DNA of 64,000 bases from Iris pallida (Eukaryota; Streptophyta; Magnoliopsida; Asparagales; Iridaceae). The stretch covers positions 7,303,138-7,367,137 of the forward strand of contig JANAVB010033216.1 of NCBI GenBank assembly GCA_029216955.1, written 5' to 3'. The position numbers and the translations under genes are program-made. The notes under the pieces are model-generated. The model searched no databases and was not told the origin of the DNA. It saw only the letters and a list, made by a program, of their open reading frames with translations. This document shows, piece by piece, positions 55,943 to 64,000 of this stretch. The first letter of the stretch is position 1. Each line of letters begins with the position of its first letter.

Positions 55943-58143
55943 GATAAGATAACCATGGAACTATTCAGATAACCAAGTTACAACCCTTAAACCAAACAAG
56001 GACCGGGGTTGTAACTCTTCGTCTGAACGGAACTTGGTTTTCCACCATTTATCGATAAAGTAAAGCACAAGCAATCATGTCATGCAACAATCTTGTACAG
56101 GATCAAGACAAGACTAGACTGGGCTGGACTCCATCCAATCAATCACGGCCAAGCAATGAGTACGGCTTGACACTTTAACTAACTAGGGTTATCACAAGCT
56201 TAGTTACTAGCAAGATACAATCGAGATGTTCCAACAGTCACAGACCCTACAGCTATCCAGGTTATCCAGGCGAGGTTGATTGCCAAAGTTATCCAGAATT
56301 ATTAGATGGCATAGAGTGCAACACATAACAGTGTGCCTTGTACTTGTTTCATGAGTGTGTCCCATATGGCAGTGGACTGGAAATGTACCCTACTCGACGG
56401 CAGGCTACAAGTCCATCAGGTGTGGCCGAGATAACGGGATCGCCTGTAACTGGGGAAATCTCCCTTAGAATGAACTACTTGATCAATCTAGTCATTAACC
56501 TTAGTCAGATTCAATATGAATCCCTGACCGTGGTAACCAGGGACTCATGTCCTAGACATGATGCAAGACGAGACTAGACTAGTAGCTTGTACAAACAAGT
56601 TTCAAGCAAGCACCCACGATGTCAAGACGAGAATTTATTTAGCAAGTCGAGATAGCTGTCGCAACAGCGTTCAAGGTTACATGTCATATTTACTTGTCAT
56701 GAGTGCGTCGCAACGGGCCACTATCATGTACTGGCCTGTCATATTCTTGTCTGGAGTGCGCCACGATGGGCCACTGTCATGTTCTTTTCTTGCCATGTTC
56801 TTGTATGGAGTGCGCCACGACGGGCCACCGTCATGTTCTTACTATGTTTATGTATCATGCCGTGTTCACATATCATATCGTGTACAGATTATCATGTCAA
56901 TATTAACATATCATGATTATATCGAGTTTATGTCAAAAAGGCGTAAGGATAATAATAAGGGATGCCATGCGCCCAATAAAGGTGAATCTAGGGCAATGGA
57001 TGCCAGGTCCATACTGCGCCGGGCAAAGGGGTAAGATACGCTAGTGCTAAGAAGCCTCCGGACAGAGGAGTACGCCAAAGGGGTACGCCAAGGGAAGTAC
57101 GCCAAGGGGAGTACGCCAAAGGAGTACACCAAGCCAGAGGAGTACGCCAAGGGAAGTATGCATAAAGGAAGTACGCATAAGGGAAGTACGCGTAAATGAA
57201 GTATGCGTATGGGAAGTACGCGTAAAGGAAGTATGCGTAAAGGATTACGCCAAGGAAAGTACGCCAAAGGAATATGCCAAAGGAAGTATGCGTAAAAGGA
57301 GGTACGCATAAAAGGAGGTACACATAAGGAAGTACGCGTAAAGGAGTACGCATAAAAGAGTAAAGTTTACGCGTGAAACTTGTTTTACGCCATGGCAGGG
57401 TAGACTTTGTTTTACGCGTAAAACAATCTTGACTTGCGTAGTCCAGATTCATGCTGACACGAATAAACGTGGGTGTAGAGTTTGATACTACGCTGGCACG
57501 GATAAACATGGGCGTAGAGTTTGGTACTACGTTGGCACGAATAAACGTGGGCGTAAGGAACCTCCAGAACTCCAAATTCCATGAAACCTTCAATCTAAGC
57601 CAAAAATGGGACTTCCATATATCAAAATGGGGTATAGCACAAATCTCAACATCCTAGAATGATCAAAACTTGAAAATAAGGAAGTTTGATAGATCAAAAC
57701 CACCAAAATCTGAGAATGGCAAATTTCTAGATCTACAAAAAAATAAAACTTCAAAATGCAAAGTGTCAAGTCCTAAACTATCTTAGAATCACGAGAGAAA
57801 GATAAATGAACCATAAAAATGGGTTCTCGTGTGGAAGCAAGGTGCACTTGCCTATGGGTTTTCTTAGGTTAGAGGAGAGGTTAATGGAGAAGAAGAAGAG
57901 TAAATAAGAATAAGTGAAGAGAGAGAAAGTAGTTGGGCTTTAAATGGAGATGGTGGTAGGTAGGGGGTTGGGTTCATGATGAACCACCATAAACCAAAAC
58001 AAACCAACCCAAACCGAACCCAAGTCAAAATAAACCAAAATAAACCAAGTCATGCAAGATTAAGCTAGACAAGTCTGATTACGGGTCAGAATTCCGTACA
58101 CGTATACTGAAAATACGTATAATGAAAAAAAACGGAGGTGACA
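55943..58143 (-). repeat. 5' LTR of element E, second piece
   Basis: Continues the LTR from 33052, homologous to 25316-27432. It has three copies of the GAGTGCG unit (from 56700) against two in the other LTR, and its own version of the 15-bp minisatellite (57060-57360). Confidence 0.92.
57060..57360 (-). repeat. 15-bp minisatellite in the E 5' LTR
   Basis: Same unit family as 26375-26690, with a different order of GCCAAAG- and GCGTAAA-type units. This shows turnover since insertion. Confidence 0.87.
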
Positions 58144-58148
58144 TTGAT
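58144..58148. repeat. TSD ttgat, right copy (element E)
   Basis: Matches 24638-24642. Confidence 0.93.
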
Positions 58149-58590
58149 GAAGTGGGAGACCAGCTAAATCTCGTTTGTGTTGATAGTGTAATGAGAGCTT
58201 TGCTCTGTTGGACAGACTACTGTAGGAACCGAGTCTCCTTTGTAACTATTAGATTTATAGCTACATCTTTCTGAGCATAAGCTTTGTAGACTTCTTGTTG
58301 ACATAAAGAGAAAACACATAGTAAATTGAGGGTTTCGGTTAAAGGATAGTTGGATGAAGAGTGTTGATCTTCGTAAATAATTAAAGCCTAGTTAACTTAT
58401 AGGGATGCACCATTATTGGAAGGTAGGTAATGTGATGTGTGGGATAAATTGGTATTGAGGAATGTATGGGACTGGTTTGTTGGTAATAGAGAAATTATGA
58501 AAGAATAAATGTGTACAGTTAATAAAAAAGAAGAAAAATTATGAAATTATGAAAGAACATATGTGTATGGAACACATAAGTTGAAGACCC
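58149..58590 (+). other. LTR or leader remnant and deletion junction in A
   Basis: No coding motif is seen. The segment joins the A LTR on its left (through E's insertion site) to mid-RT on its right. The junction with RT text lies near 58570-58600, since coding similarity starts at QIDDLFDQL. The primer site, gag, protease and RT start are absent. Confidence 0.6.
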
Positions 58591-59725
58591 AGATAGATGA
58601 TTTATTTGACCAATTGAGCGGTGCTTGTGTGTTTTTGAAGATTGATCTCAGGTCAGGCTATCACCAGATCAAGGTGCGAAAGAAGGACATCTCGAATACG
58701 GCCTTTCGAACTAAGTATGGACACTATGAGTACCTTGTGATGTCGTTTGGTTTAACCAACGCACCAACAATGTTCATGAGTCTAATGAACAAGGTGTTCC
58801 ACCAGTACTTGGACAAGTTCATGGTAGTGTTCATCGATGACATCTTGGTGTACTCCAAGAGCCACGAAGAGCAAGAGGAGCATCTCAGGATCGTGCTGGA
58901 GACATTGAGGAAGGAAAGGCTCTATGCCAAGCTCAGTAAGTGTGAGTTTTGTCTGAGCAAGGTATCTTTTCTTGGGCATATTATTATAGGAGATGGATTA
59001 GCGGTAGATCCAGAGAAGATTGAAATAGTAAAGACTTGGCCTGCATCGACATCGGTTATGGAGGTTAGGAGTTTTTTCGGACATGTCGGATATTATCGGA
59101 GGTTCATAGAAAACTTCTCGAGGATTGCTGAGCCTATGACACATTTGACGTATAAGGATCAGGAGTTCATCTGGACGGAGGAGTGTCAGACGACTTTTGA
59201 TGAGCTGAAGAAGCGTCTGACTTTATCACCTATCTTGACTCTTCCATCAGGATCTGGAGGATTCGTAGTATACAGCGATGCATCCGGGAGCGAACTAGGA
59301 TGTGTATTGATACAACATGGCAAGGTTATGGCCTACGCATCGAGACAGTTGAGGGTACATAAGAAGAACTACCCGACGCACGACTTGGAGCTAACTGCAA
59401 TAATTTTTCACTAAAGCTATGGATGCACTATCTTTATGGAGAGCAGGTAGAGATATTTACTGATCATAAGAGTCTGAAGTACGTCTTCACCTAGAAGGAG
59501 ATAAACATGAGGCAAAGACGTTGGCTGGAGCTGATGAAATACTTTGAGATCGAGTTGCAGTACCATCCGGGCAAGGCGAATGCCGTGGCAGATGCTTTGA
59601 GAAGGAAGCCCATGGCATACTTCTTAACGACTCAGCATCATTTATTAGAGAATCTACAGGAGTTGGGGATAGAGGTTGTACTACCAGTGTTGGATGGATA
59701 GTTGTCTACCCTTGAAGTATAGTCC
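58563..59725 (+). pseudogene. Reverse transcriptase (truncated) and RNase H of element A
   Basis: RT starts abruptly at [28 protein letters not shown], so the fingers before motif A are missing. [11 protein letters not shown] and the catalytic [17 protein letters not shown] (about 58830) are intact, as are FLGHII and the [14 protein letters not shown] thumb. RNase H has [19 protein letters not shown] with its Asp, [20 protein letters not shown], and after a frame change near 59410, [17 protein letters not shown] at 59492-59494 fits a CAG-to-TAG change. RYHPGKANAVADALRRK-type text (QYHPGKANAVADAL) ends the domain. This is the Tekay-type single RNase H. Confidence 0.9.
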
Positions 59726-61258
59726 ACTTTGGTTGAAAGGATCAGGGCTGCTCTACCTACAGATACAAGATTCAGAAGACTCCGGAAGAGGACAGAGGCC
59801 GGCGAGCAAACATGGCAACATATTCACGAGGACGGAGCGTTAAAGTGTGGAGATCGCCTATGCGTTCCGAGTGGAGAGCTATGCCAGGAGTTGATGGCGG
59901 AGGCGAATAGCTTGATATATTATATTCATTCCGAAGGTACAAAGATGTATAGGGATTTACGTCAACACTACTGGTGGCATGGAATGAAGAGGGAGATCGC
60001 TTGATTTGTAGCAAGAAGCTTGGTCTGTCAGCAGGTCAAGGTCGAGCACCAAAGGTCTGTAGGACTATTGCAGCCCTTCCCATTCCTGAGTGGAAGTGGA
60101 AACATGTCACTATGGACTTCGTCACTGGATTCCCGAGGGGCCCCAGCGGAAAGGACACAGTTTGGGTCATCGTGGATCGACTCACCAAGTCGGCTCATTT
60201 CTTGTACTTCAAAGTTGGGCAATCTACGGAGACTCAAGGGGACTTGTACATGAGGCAGATAGTGCATCTGTATAGAGTACCAGTGAGCATTGTGTTAGAT
60301 CAAGATTTCAGATTCACTTCACATTTTTGGAAAAGTATGTAGGAGAGTTTGGGAACTCGCCTCAAGTTTAGCACGGCTTATCATTCGTAGACTGGCGGAC
60401 AGTCAGAGTGCACCATCCAAACAATTGAGGATATGCTTAGAGCATATATGTTGGACTTTAGAGGATCTTGGAAAGATCATCTACATTTGGTAGAATTCTC
60501 CTACAACAACAGCTACCAGGCAAGCATACAGATGCCTGGCACCATTTGAGGCACTGTACGACAGGAAGTGCAGGTCTCCAGTATGTTGGAGTGACATCGG
60601 AGAGCGCCAGATACTTGGTCCAGAGTTGGTAACTCATACAGTAGAAAAAGTGAAGCAGATTCAGAGCCACCTCATAGCAGCACAGGACAAGCAGAAGCAT
60701 TGGGCTGATGTGCACCGTCGACCTTTGGAGTTTAAGGAAGGCAATCATATATTTTTGAAGATATCGCCAACCCGAGGGACTATCAAATTCAGGAAAAGAA
60801 ACAAATTGAGTCTGAGGTACATCGGGCCCTTCGACATTCTGGAGCGAGTTGGTGATGTGGCTTATCGTCTTGCATTACCTCCGTCACATAAAGGTGTGCA
60901 CGAAGTTTTCCACGTATCAGAGTTGAAGAAATACGTGGTGGACCCCAGTCAAGTGCTAGACCATTCAGAGATTACAGTTGGACCGAGCCTGTCGTATGTG
61001 GAGAAGCCAGTTATGATTCTCGATCGCAGCGAGAAGGTACTGAGAGGGCAGACAATTCGATTTGTCCAGGTTGCATGGAAGTATCATTCTCCGGGCGAGT
61101 CCACTTGGGAGCACGATGACTCTATTCTGGAGTGCTTCCCTCTTTTGTTCAAGAGTCGAGATACAAACTTACGTGCAATTTTTCAATATCGTAATATTAC
61201 TTTAAATCTTTTCCAAAATCGTGCCATATTTTTAATTTCGGGGACAAAAATTTTATAA
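59726..61258 (+). pseudogene. Integrase and chromodomain of element A
   Basis: The zinc-binding part has GTKMYRDLRQHYWWHGMKREIA and LVCQQVKVEHQRS (frame change near 60010). The core has TMDFVTGFPRG (first Asp, about 60110), SIVLDQDFRFTSHFW (second Asp) and a Glu region near 60400 that contains GGQSECTIQTIED. FKEGNHIFLKISPTRG and KLSLRYIGPFDILERVGDVAYRLALPPSHKGVHEVFHVSEL follow. The tail IRFVQVAWKYHSPGESTWEHDDS (about 61040-61130) is the chromodomain-like end. Pol stops at TAA 61256-61258, just before the tract. Stops at 60002-60004, 60340-60342 and 60388-60390 all fit C-to-T changes. Domain order and tail support the Tekay lineage. Confidence 0.9.
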
Positions 61259-61269
61259 GGGGGAGAGGA
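61259..61269 (+). other. Polypurine tract of element A
   Basis: GGGGGAGAGGA, directly after the pol stop and directly before the LTR TGTGAACCCC. Confidence 0.85.
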
Positions 61270-62645
61270 TGTGAACCCCATATTCTTAATTTTAATCTTA
61301 TATAAATAATTAGGGTTAGTTATTGACATTTACAATTTGTTCTAGTTATGAATATTCTTACTTACTATATGCTTAAGATAATATACAATCCCTGCTATTA
61401 TTACATTAATAAAAATCATATATATTTTTAGGTTAAATTGAATTATTGATATTTTTCTTTGTAATAAACATAGCTTGATACAAATCTTATTATTTTTATT
61501 TTTATTATTCTCTATTATTATTATTTTTTATGAAATGTTACAGATATTTTCCTAACTATATTAGGCTAGCTGTTATTTAATCTAATTCGTTAAAGCAATG
61601 TCCTAAAACCAAAAACCCTTAGGCAGCAGCAACCCTCAAAACTTTTCATTCCAACGACTATGACAAGTCGGGTTCGGGTCAAGACCCAAACACCGCTGCC
61701 CATTGTCCAACCCATTAGACTTAAACAACAACAGCTACTACTACTTCTGGGCGAGCCAAAACCCGACCCGACCCACAACTAACCTATTCGTTAATGTAAA
61801 AAAAGAGTATTGTTCTTCTTCTTCTTCTTCTTCTTCTGGCCGACGTACTGTAGCACCTACAAATGCAGGCATACACTCGTACGAGGGACGACCATTCCAG
61901 CTCTCCCGAAACCCTAACCTCTCTTTCTCTATATAAACTCACCATTCTCTTCCTCTCCAACCAAAACCTAGCCACCATAAAACCTAAAACCTGCTCTCTC
62001 ATCGACTCCTTGTAGCCACCTTCTAGCTTTCGATCCGGCGCCCCCTTCGAAGCAGGAGACCAGGAGGCGCAGGACTAGCTTCTTTCGTTGGCACCACCGG
62101 ACATTTTTGCAGTTCGGTGTCTCGACCTCGACGGAGGACCCCCGACCAGTCGATCCCTCTAAGTGAGTTTTCTGGAGCTTGATAGCTTCTATAAGTCCTT
62201 AAACTCTCTATCTACCGCCATCTTGTTCACTACTCCTACTTTTCCCTTACTGTCATTTTATTTTATATGTATAAGGGGTCTTGAGTGTGTGGTCGACTGT
62301 ACAGTAGGTTGGAGAAACGTATGGGGTAGAGGAAGTGTGTTGTTGTAGCCAAAATAATGTTGAGTAATGGGTATCTTGGAAGGCATGATAATAACAGTAG
62401 GAAGATATAGATGAAATATAATGGTGATTTTTATACTTTGAGTCTGGGTCTTGAGTCCGACTATGGGCCCATCTAAGGATGATGTGTGAACAAGAGGAGG
62501 TTGGGAGTTGAAGAATAAATGAATTAATGAGGTTCTAATAGGTTCTGGTGAACAACTCTGAGATTGGAATTAATATATGAATGGTTAGAGTGTGGGAGCT
62601 CTCTATGGCTTGGGTATTCAAGTAAAAAATCTAGCTAGAGGAGCC
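61270..62645 (+). repeat. 3' LTR of element A, first piece
   Basis: Homologous to 9990-10066 plus 23162-24455. It shows the uninterrupted B target at 61341. TATA box 61929-61938, CTT microsatellite before it. Interrupted at 62646 by element F. Confidence 0.92.
61929..61938 (+). promoter_or_regulatory. TATA box of the A 3' LTR
   Basis: CTATATAAAC, same as 23738-23747. Confidence 0.7.
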
Positions 62646-62674
62646 TGTAGAAGCATGGAAAATACTAAAGAAAG

Positions 62675-63255
62675 ATCCATGCGGCCAGGAAACCCCATAC
62701 GGCTCAGAAAGCCCATGCGCCTCACAGATTCATGCGGCACAAGGGACTATGCGGCTCAAGACGTCCCATGCGGCTCAGAACAGAAGACACGTGGCTTGTA
62801 AAACAGTTCTCCCCTCCTGCATTAATTACTTTGACGGCTGACAACTCTGAAAAAGTGGCAATCCTGACACAAAAGAGGTAATTATGACTCTGTCATAATG
62901 ATAGACCCCTAGGGAAGCGAAGGAGATCTCTGACACAATCCCCCGAGATCCAGAAAATGCCACGTGGCCCTGACACGTGGACAGTCATATGCGGCTCGAG
63001 CGAAGACTCCCCATGCGGTTCAGGATGAAGCTGCCTTATGCGGCTCAGGCCGAAACAGTCTCATGCGGCTCAAGCAGAGGCCCCTCATGTGGCTCGCAAG
63101 GATCATCTCCATGCGGCTTATTACCCATTATGCGGCTCAAATTATCATATGGTTCGAAGGTTCGGGGGGCCACTCCCCAAGCAGACCCGACACGTGGCCA
63201 GTCTTATGCGGCTCCATCCTTATGCGGCTCAATCTTTATGCAGCTCAAATCCTCC
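62675..63255 (+). repeat. ATGCGGCTCA repeat field in the F LTR
   Basis: About 17 copies or near copies of [CT]ATGCGGCTCA in one orientation, in two groups (62675-62775 and 62985-63255), at irregular 14-40-bp spacing. Short ORFs across it (62964-63335, 62977-63363, 63038-63283) encode repeated MRL/CGS/AAQ words and are not genes. Confidence 0.85.
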
Positions 63256-63353
63256 TCAGCGGCTCTCAGGATACGTGTCATAAAGCCAATCAATTTCCCA
63301 GATTTACTGCAATCAAAGATTGGGTCAAATCCTAATAATCTGGGACACGTGGC
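62788..63353 (+). promoter_or_regulatory. Five G-box/ABRE-like sites in the F LTR
   Basis: CACGTGG cores at 62788, 62961, 62974, 63191 and 63346; four extend to CACGTGGC, the ABA-response-element form. All lie upstream of the TATA box, in U3. Confidence 0.6.
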
Positions 63354-63578
63354 AGGAGAATGAATTAAACTTATTCATCCAGATTCGCAGACATCAGCAA
63401 ATCATCATCATGAGAATTCATTCCAATCAGCATTAATTACTGATAGGATTTGGTGCAATCTACATTAAGTGGCCCAGATTCATCACACTCAAGATTAATG
63501 GCCCAGATTGATCAATCAACAGGCCGCCGCCACTCTAAGGGGTAATCACTGCAAACCCTAATGATTGCATTCCCCTTC

Positions 63579-63588
63579 TTATAAATAG
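63579..63588 (+). promoter_or_regulatory. TATA box of the F 5' LTR
   Basis: TTATAAATAG, about 340 bp before the LTR end. Confidence 0.7.
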
Positions 63589-63932
63589 CGAGGTGCCATT
63601 CCCTTGCAAGAGGACCCTTTTCGAGATCAGAGAGCATTAGAAGACTTGGAGAAAAGAGCAGAGAGAGAGCAAAGAGAGCATTTCTTCAACGCTAAGCAAT
63701 CTTTCGGAGCCAAGGCTGCATACCGATCGTCCAAGGAGTAAGGCAGAGCGGCCGTCGCTTTTTCGAGCCTCTATCGTCACCCCCCAGAATCAAAAATAAA
63801 CAATTGTACTTAGATTGTTGTACCTAGGTTTTTGTCCCTAGGCTTTCTTTGTACAAGCGAGTTTGTAACGTGAAGTAAAAGTCCAGTCCTCCGATAATTG
63901 TTCTGCTCTTTTATATTTCATGGCAAACACGA

Positions 63933-63951
63933 TGGCGACTCTGCTGGGGAC
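63933..63951 (+). other. Primer binding site, tRNA-Arg type (element F)
   Basis: TGGCGACTCTGCTGGGGAC, 3 nt after the LTR. The following text 'aaacttctccacggctgaggagttgg' parallels the start of B's internal region (gacgactttctcctccgacgag), so F probably encodes a similar N-terminal leader. Confidence 0.83.
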
Positions 63952-64000
63952 AAACTTCTCCACGGCTGAGGAGTTGGTGATGCAATCGGATGCAGCCAAA

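Larger units (their letters stand above)
24643..58143 (-). mobile_element. Element E: Tekay/Del-type chromovirus, minus strand
   Basis: Bounded by TGTCACGCCCC and GGTGACA LTR ends with TSD ttgat. Internal region 27433-32383 carries gag, protease, RT, RNase H, integrase and a chromodomain-like tail on the minus strand. Without element C it is about 10.6 kb, with LTRs of 2790 and about 2870 bp, typical of the Tekay/Del lineage. Its 5' LTR (right side) holds element C. Confidence 0.92.
9990..62645 (+). mobile_element. Element A: Tekay-like Ty3/gypsy, host of nested insertions
   Basis: A has a 5' LTR in two visible pieces (9990-10066 and 23162-24642), a deleted internal region (58149-61269) and a 3' LTR from 61270. 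The pieces join because the 3' LTR contains the uninterrupted sequence across the B insertion point (61300-61370), and because E is bounded by the same 5 bp (ttgat) on both sides. The element lacks its primer site, gag, protease and the start of reverse transcriptase. A chromodomain-like C-terminus places it among chromoviruses. F interrupts the 3' LTR at 62646, so A's right end is outside the window. Confidence 0.85.
62646..63929 (+). repeat. 5' LTR of element F, a second Tat-type element
   Basis: TGTAGAAGC...TGGCAAACA, 1284 bp, followed by a Tat-type primer site. The 5 bases gagcc (62641-62645) would be the left TSD. The end GCAAACA and start TGTAGA match element B's LTR ends. The LTR holds about 17 copies of ATGCGGCTC-like words and five CACGTGG cores. 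The internal region leaves the window at 64000, so clade assignment rests on the primer site and termini. Confidence 0.88.

Noticed and set aside
62675..63255. Regularly recurring 10-bp word considered as a CRISPR-like array
   Set aside because: Repeats are too short, spacers are irregular, and the setting is a plant LTR.
1..64000. Search for host genes, tRNA and rRNA genes
   Set aside because: I saw no tRNA cloverleaf, rRNA core or non-transposon protein; the tRNA-like strings are primer sites next to LTRs.

Overview
The window is plant nuclear DNA, almost certainly from an angiosperm with a repeat-rich genome. Every coding stretch I can place belongs to an LTR retrotransposon of a plant clade: Ty3/gypsy chromoviruses of the Tekay/Del type, Ty3/gypsy Tat-type elements with a second archaeal-like RNase H, and a Ty1/copia element of the SIRE/Maximus type. 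I see no host gene, tRNA, rRNA or CRISPR array, and the sequence does not identify the species.

The main structure is a nest of retrotransposons resolved from 5-bp target-site duplications (TSDs), TG...CA termini and uninterrupted sister copies. A minus-strand gypsy-like LTR with part of its internal region (G, 7583-9989) is followed directly by a plus-strand Tekay-like element A (from 9990 to beyond 62645). A is interrupted three times: by Tat element B (10067-23156, TSD ttcta), by minus-strand Tekay-like element E (24643-58143, TSD ttgat), and by a second Tat-type element F whose 5' LTR and primer site (62646-63951) run off the right edge. E's 5' LTR holds element C (33053-55937, TSD tatac), a large-LTR element with no gag-pol. 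C's left LTR holds copia element H (36082-45609, TSD cgctg). C's right LTR holds a 3.7-kb solo LTR, S (48277-51962, TSD tgttg). The G-A-E-C-H path is therefore five levels deep.

Bases 1-7582 are an older mosaic: a C-family LTR end (1-700), an S-related LTR fragment (701-1814), a minus-strand gag remnant with primer site and LTR (1815-5656), a plus-strand LTR-like fragment, and about 0.9 kb that I cannot assign.

No element is autonomous as read. B, E, A and H carry recognisable gag, protease, reverse transcriptase, RNase H and integrase segments broken by stops and frameshifts. Many stops look like C-to-T or G-to-A changes at glutamine, arginine or tryptophan codons, as expected for methylated, silenced repeats. 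H has also lost the protease catalytic aspartate and the motif-A aspartate of its reverse transcriptase.

The most interesting content is accessory. B has two short antisense ORFs between integrase and the 3' LTR, each with its own TATA-like box, and a GGCGCAA/TTGCGCC motif repeated through LTR, leader ORF and 3' region. H has a 358-codon sense ORF after RNase H resembling the putative plant transposon protein family, a gag segment that is one-third histidine, and palindromes shared between its LTR promoter and the region before the extra ORF. C, E and the left-edge element share a primer site complementary to isoleucine tRNA. F and S LTRs carry dense G-box and W-box clusters.
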